A stretch of DNA of 6,798 nucleotides from Desulfobacteraceae bacterium (GTDB lineage: Bacteria > Desulfobacterota > Desulfobacteria > Desulfobacterales > Desulfosalsimonadaceae), in the NCBI GenBank assembly GCA_011389605.1, contig JAABTZ010000178.1:1-6798 (forward strand), written 5' to 3'. Below the pieces are notes generated by a model. That model was not told where the DNA came from and did not search any database. It saw nothing but the letters and a program-made list of their open reading frames with translations. Below are positions 4,558-6,798 of the stretch, one piece after another. Positions within the stretch are counted from its first letter, which is position 1, and the number at the start of each line of letters is the position of its first letter. The translations under genes and the position numbers were made by a program.

Positions 4558-6351
4558 ATGGGAACTAGAATAATGCCCTTTTCAAGATCCAAACCCATCC
4601 GCCTGTTTGTCTCCCCCTGGATGATTATGGGTGCTGCAGGCATTTTACTGCTGGTGGTGGCAGCTATTGCCGTACACAGCTATAACCGGGAAAAGCGTTA
4701 TATGTCCGAAATACTGGTGGAAAAGGGATCTGCTCTGATAAAATCATTTGAAGCCGGCACCCGCACAGGCATGCGTGCCATGGGATGGGGCGGCAACCAG
4801 GTTCAGTTTCTTATAGAAGAAATGGCCAGACAACCGGATGTCCTTTATATATTTATTACAGATACCCAGGGGCGTATTCTGGCTCACAGCGACCCTGAAC
4901 AGATTGACACCAGTATGAGAGATTTCCCAGGCATCACCGGTGAAGCGCCTGAAGATAAGGCATACTGGCGGTTGCGGGATAAAGATACCGATACACAGGC
5001 CTTTGAGGTATTCCGGCAGTTTAATCCCTTTGCCCCCAGGCACAGCCCCAGAGCCCGCCACAGCAACAGAGGTCAACCAGTCCAGCGGTCCAATCTCTGG
5101 TGTTCCCCGGACAATTACCCGGAAAAGCGCCAGATGATTTTCATTGGATTTGATCAGACCCATTTTACCGGTGCCCGGAGGGCTGACTTTTTAAACGCGG
5201 CCATTATCTCATCTGTTTTGCTGCTTCTTGGATTTGCAGGTTTTATAACCCTGATTATTTCACAAAACTATGTGCGCACCAGGCGGCGGCTCCAGGACAC
5301 CAGCGCCATTGCAGACGAAGTGGTGGCCAGCCTGCCGGCAGGGCTTATGGTAATGGACAGGGCGGGTAAAATCGTACTGGAAAACCAGGCAGCCGAAACC
5401 ATCACCGGCCTTTCACTCTCCGAGATACGCGGCCGGCGCGCAGACACGGTGCTCCCGGAAAACCTTGCGGCCTTAGTGGCATCAGAACCGGAATCCGGCC
5501 GGGTAGCCGAACAGGAAATGGAGTGCTGGTTTGCGGGAAAAGATCCGGTCCCTTTAAGCGTAAGTGCCGCGCCTGTAATAAATGATGAAAACCAATGGAT
5601 CGGAAGCGTTGTCATCTTCAGCAACCTTTCTGAAATAAAGGCCTTGCAGCAAACCGTGGCGCGCACGGAAAAGCTGGCGGCCATAGGAGGCCTTGCCGCA
5701 GGCGTGGCCCATGAAATCCGAAACCCCTTAAGCTCGGTCAAGGGCATGGCCACCTATTTCCAGAACAGGTTTTCCGATGACCCTGAAGCCAGGCAAGCCG
5801 CGGAAGTCATGGTATCGGAGACCAACCGGTTAAACAGGGTCATAAGTGAACTTCTGGAATTTGCCCGCCCTTCGGGCATCCAGACAAAACCTGAAAACAT
5901 AAACGCCCTTATCGGCCATAGCCTGCGCCTGGTGGGACAAGATGCTGATCAAAACGGTGTTGAGATAAGGTTAATAAAAGACAGCAGTCTCGGGCCTGCT
6001 CAAATCGATGAAGACAGGTTCCTTCAATGCCTTTTAAACCTTTATATAAACGCCATTCAGGCCATGGAAGACGGCGGAATCCTTCGGGTGGAAAGCAGGC
6101 CTGGCAAAGACGGGACAATTGAAGTGGAGATTTCAGACACGGGCGCCGGCATTTCAGAAACCGATGCAAACCGGATTTTTGATCCCTATTTCACCACCAA
6201 GGCAACGGGCACGGGCCTGGGCCTGGCCATTGTCCACAAAATCATAGAAAATCACGGCGGGCAAATCACGGTCCGCAGCACACCGGGCAAGGGCACAACA
6301 TTTATAATCACCCTGCCGGCTGCCGGCGATCCGGAATCAAGAAAGGATTAA
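4558..6351 (+). CDS. zraS: Membrane sensor histidine kinase with PAS domain, ZraS-like
   Basis: A 597-residue inner-membrane kinase. Domain order: a transmembrane segment (about 21-39), a periplasmic sensor region (about 42-208), a second transmembrane segment (about 212-234), a PAS domain (about 250-365), a HisKA dimerisation domain with H385 in GVAHEIRNPLSS, and an ATP-binding domain. The last has an N box at N494-N498, G1 at D527-TGAGI, an F box at FDPYFTTK (541-548) and G2 at GTGLGL (551-556). All catalytic motifs are intact. Family members sense envelope or metal stress and phosphorylate an NtrC-type regulator. The cytoplasmic PAS is an addition compared with E. coli ZraS (about 465 residues). 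The start is uncertain: ATG at 4558 lacks a near ribosome site and follows a small CAAAAG/CTTTTG hairpin (4541-4555). ATG at 4573 has GGGA about 9 nt upstream and may be used. The stop is 4 nt before the regulator start. Confidence 0.93.
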   Translation: MGTRIMPFSRSKPIRLFVSPWMIMGAAGILLLVVAAIAVHSYNREKRYMSEILVEKGSALIKSFEAGTRTGMRAMGWGGNQVQFLIEEMARQPDVLYIFITDTQGRILAHSDPEQIDTSMRDFPGITGEAPEDKAYWRLRDKDTDTQAFEVFRQFNPFAPRHSPRARHSNRGQPVQRSNLWCSPDNYPEKRQMIFIGFDQTHFTGARRADFLNAAIISSVLLLLGFAGFITLIISQNYVRTRRRLQDTSAIADEVVASLPAGLMVMDRAGKIVLENQAAETITGLSLSEIRGRRADTVLPENLAALVASEPESGRVAEQEMECWFAGKDPVPLSVSAAPVINDENQWIGSVVIFSNLSEIKALQQTVARTEKLAAIGGLAAGVAHEIRNPLSSVKGMATYFQNRFSDDPEARQAAEVMVSETNRLNRVISELLEFARPSGIQTKPENINALIGHSLRLVGQDADQNGVEIRLIKDSSLGPAQIDEDRFLQCLLNLYINAIQAMEDGGILRVESRPGKDGTIEVEISDTGAGISETDANRIFDPYFTTKATGTGLGLAIVHKIIENHGGQITVRSTPGKGTTFIITLPAAGDPESRKD

Positions 6352-6355
6352 GCCC

Positions 6356-6798
6356 TTGAGTGCCAAAAGCCCGCCCAAAATCATGGTAGTAGACGACGAT
6401 ACCGGACACAGGATCACCCTTGAGACAATTATAAAATCCTGGGGCTACAAAGTTGTCAAGGCCGCCGATGGCGATAAGGCCGTTGAACTTGCCCAAAGCA
6501 CCCCGTTTGACCTTATTCTCATGGATGTGCGCATGGCAAAAATGGACGGCATCGACGCCATGGGCAGGATAAAGGCATATAATCCTGCAATCCCCGTTGT
6601 TATCATGACCGCATACTCTTCGGTGGAATCAGCCGTTGATGCCATGAAGGCCGGGGCCTATGATTATCTAACCAAACCCCTGGACTTTGACGAACTGCGC
6701 CTGACACTGGACCGGGCAATGGAGCATACCCACCTTAAAGCAGAAAATGAAAAGCTGAAAGCAAGCCTGCAAAACCGCGATCAGGCCAGGCAGATTGT
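6356..6798 (+). CDS. zraR: Response regulator, ZraR/NtrC-type, partial at window end
   Basis: The first 147 codons of a response regulator cut off by the window end. The frame starts at TTG 6356 (TTG AGT GCC AAA), with AAGGA about 8 nt upstream inside the end of the kinase gene; only 4 nt separate the two genes, so translation is probably coupled. A GTG at 6360 is out of frame, and an ATG at 6383 would start within the first beta strand. The receiver domain (about 8-125) is complete: acidic pocket D13-D14, phospho-acceptor D57 in LILMDVRM, T85 in VIMTAY and K107 in YLTKPL. A charged linker helix (EHTHLKAENEKLKASL) follows, as in NtrC-family activators. The AAA+ sigma-54 activation domain and helix-turn-helix domain should follow but are not visible. 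The NtrC-type assignment rests on the kinase partner, the linker and the two nearby sigma-54 promoters. Confidence 0.88.
   Translation, partial: MSAKSPPKIMVVDDDTGHRITLETIIKSWGYKVVKAADGDKAVELAQSTPFDLILMDVRMAKMDGIDAMGRIKAYNPAIPVVIMTAYSSVESAVDAMKAGAYDYLTKPLDFDELRLTLDRAMEHTHLKAENEKLKASLQNRDQARQI

Noticed and set aside
5268..5753. A 161-codon open frame on the minus strand inside the kinase gene
   Set aside because: It is antisense to the PAS-HisKA region with all motifs intact on the plus strand, and has serine-rich shadow composition.
6360..6362. GTG as the start of the response regulator
   Set aside because: It is out of frame with the receiver domain. TTG at 6356 is in frame and has an AAGGA at suitable distance.

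Overview
The window reads as part of a Gram-negative, mid-GC chromosome, probably a sulfate-reducing-type member of the Desulfobacterota (Desulfobacteraceae-like). I infer this from the general character of the proteins, the sigma-54-centred regulation and a palindromic 'GTAAAAAGT...ACTTTTTAC' repeat family; no marker gene settles the taxonomy. Every named function comes from reading motifs, not from a database search.

Layout. Positions 1-84 hold the right-hand end of a dispersed hairpin repeat (copy A). Positions 85-390 are an AT-rich control region with an IHF-like site and a good sigma-54 promoter in front of an ammonium transporter gene (amt, 391-1713, +). A gap follows (1714-2266). It carries the N-terminal remnant of a metallo-beta-lactamase-fold hydrolase (about 1895-2077, +), which stops next to a second, inverted repeat copy (copy B, 2082-2262). 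A divergent tRNA-dihydrouridine synthase gene (dus, 2267-3286, -) lies between copy B and a third copy (copy C, 3444-3597). Positions 3598-3810 hold no recognisable gene, only overlapping small inverted repeats.

The right half is a ZraP-ZraSR-type metal or envelope stress module. A small periplasmic ZraP-like protein (3811-4209, -) is divergent from a membrane sensor kinase with a PAS domain (4558-6351, +). A response regulator follows in the same operon (6356 to the window end, +, cut off). Both sides of the 348-bp divergent spacer have a sigma-54 -24/-12 element, and a 17-bp palindrome sits between them about equally far from each. The expected circuit is: the kinase senses a periplasmic signal, the regulator is phosphorylated and binds the shared spacer, and sigma-54 polymerase transcribes zraP and zraSR; ZraP acts in the periplasm.

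The most notable signal is the repeat family. The two full copies keep the same 58-nt three-step hairpin through paired base changes, both have terminal inverted repeats, and copy C is flanked by a short direct repeat that looks like a target-site duplication. No transposase is present, so a non-autonomous MITE-like or REP-like element is the best reading.
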